Below, one piece after another: positions 63,903-64,000 of a DNA stretch of 64,000 nucleotides. Both the position numbers and the translations under genes were made by a program. The stretch spans positions 5,418,001 to 5,482,000 of the forward strand of contig NZ_CP095376.1 in assembly GCF_023008405.1 (NCBI RefSeq), written 5' to 3'. This DNA is from Amycolatopsis sp. FBCC-B4732. GTDB lineage: Bacteria; Actinomycetota; Actinomycetes; Mycobacteriales; Pseudonocardiaceae. The notes beneath the pieces were generated by a model that saw only the letters and a program-made list of their open reading frames with translations, had not been told where the DNA came from and searched no databases. The stretch's first letter is position 1, and every line of letters starts with the position of its first letter.

Positions 63903-64000
63903 GGGCCGTCGCGGCCCGCGTCACCCGGGCCGACGTCACCGTCGAGGGCGAGGTCGTCGGCGCGATCGACGAGCCGGGTTTGCTGGTGCTGCTGGGAATC
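63899..64000 (+). CDS. dtd: D-aminoacyl-tRNA deacylase (5' part, cut by the window)
   Basis: Frees D-amino acids from tRNA. Only the first 34 codons are in the window, beginning VRAVAARVTRADVTVEGEVV and reaching LLVLLGI, which matches the conserved Dtd N-terminus (MRAVVQRVxxAxVxVDG). GTG 63899 overlaps the methyltransferase stop by four bases. The active site (GTP/GSQFTL) lies beyond the edge. Confidence 0.9.
   Translation, partial: MRAVAARVTRADVTVEGEVVGAIDEPGLLVLLGI

Overview
The window is very GC-rich, densely coded actinobacterial chromosome. Many proteins begin with GTG, genes often overlap by ATGA or GTGA, and families restricted to actinobacteria are common (DUF3159, DUF3710, DUF3093, DUF4193, Cei, DUF3039, DUF3099, DUF7455). 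The GlgE alpha-glucan pathway and a Lys/Ala-rich primary sigma factor fit Pseudonocardiales; an Amycolatopsis-like organism is my best guess, but that is inference. I see no rRNA, tRNA, CRISPR array, phage or insertion sequence.

Layout. (1) 0.15-2.1 kb: an aldehyde dehydrogenase and a small membrane protein. (2) 2.1-15.7 kb: a conserved housekeeping block in the order and orientations I recall for Mycobacterium tuberculosis Rv2689c-Rv2703: 23S-type RNA methyltransferase, APC permease, two TrkA proteins, DUF3159, OB-fold protein, alpha/beta hydrolase, DUF3710, dut, DUF3093, DUF4193, cei, suhB, ppgK, sigA. (3) 15.7-35.4 kb: a secreted protein and a single-TM protein, then nine glucan and trehalose genes on the minus strand (malQ, glgX, treY, treZ, glgX, glgE, treS, mak, glgB), many translationally coupled. 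(4) 35.6-43.8 kb: two coupled small membrane proteins divergent from a LiaSR/NarL-type two-component system, a CAT-type amino-acid permease, a C39-like protein, a glutamine-synthetase-like enzyme, a repeat-filled gap and an EamA exporter. (5) 44.0-49.2 kb: a DUF7455 protein and a ROK-regulated sugar ABC operon with a clear palindromic operator candidate. (6) 49.6-64.0 kb: DEAD/DEAH helicase, YihY protein, stand-alone RND transporter, secreted protein, DUF3039, Spo0M, HD-domain protein, pseudouridine catabolism (psuG and a PfkB kinase), DUF3099, M20 amidohydrolase, a methyltransferase and the start of dtd.

How the genes work together. The glucan block can convert trehalose to maltose (TreS), phosphorylate it (Mak), polymerise it (GlgE) and branch it (GlgB). 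It can also debranch glucan (two GlgX), rearrange it (MalQ) and recycle it to trehalose (TreY, TreZ). PpgK next to sigA makes glucose-6-phosphate from polyphosphate.

The least explained parts are noncoding. They are a tandem array of 38-bp units beside an inverted pair of DnaA-box sequences (42.06-42.54 kb), two families of palindromic repeats at gene 3' ends, a 26-codon mini-ORF overlapping both psuG and the kinase gene, and a recurring -10 element exactly six bases upstream of several start codons, which suggests leaderless transcripts.
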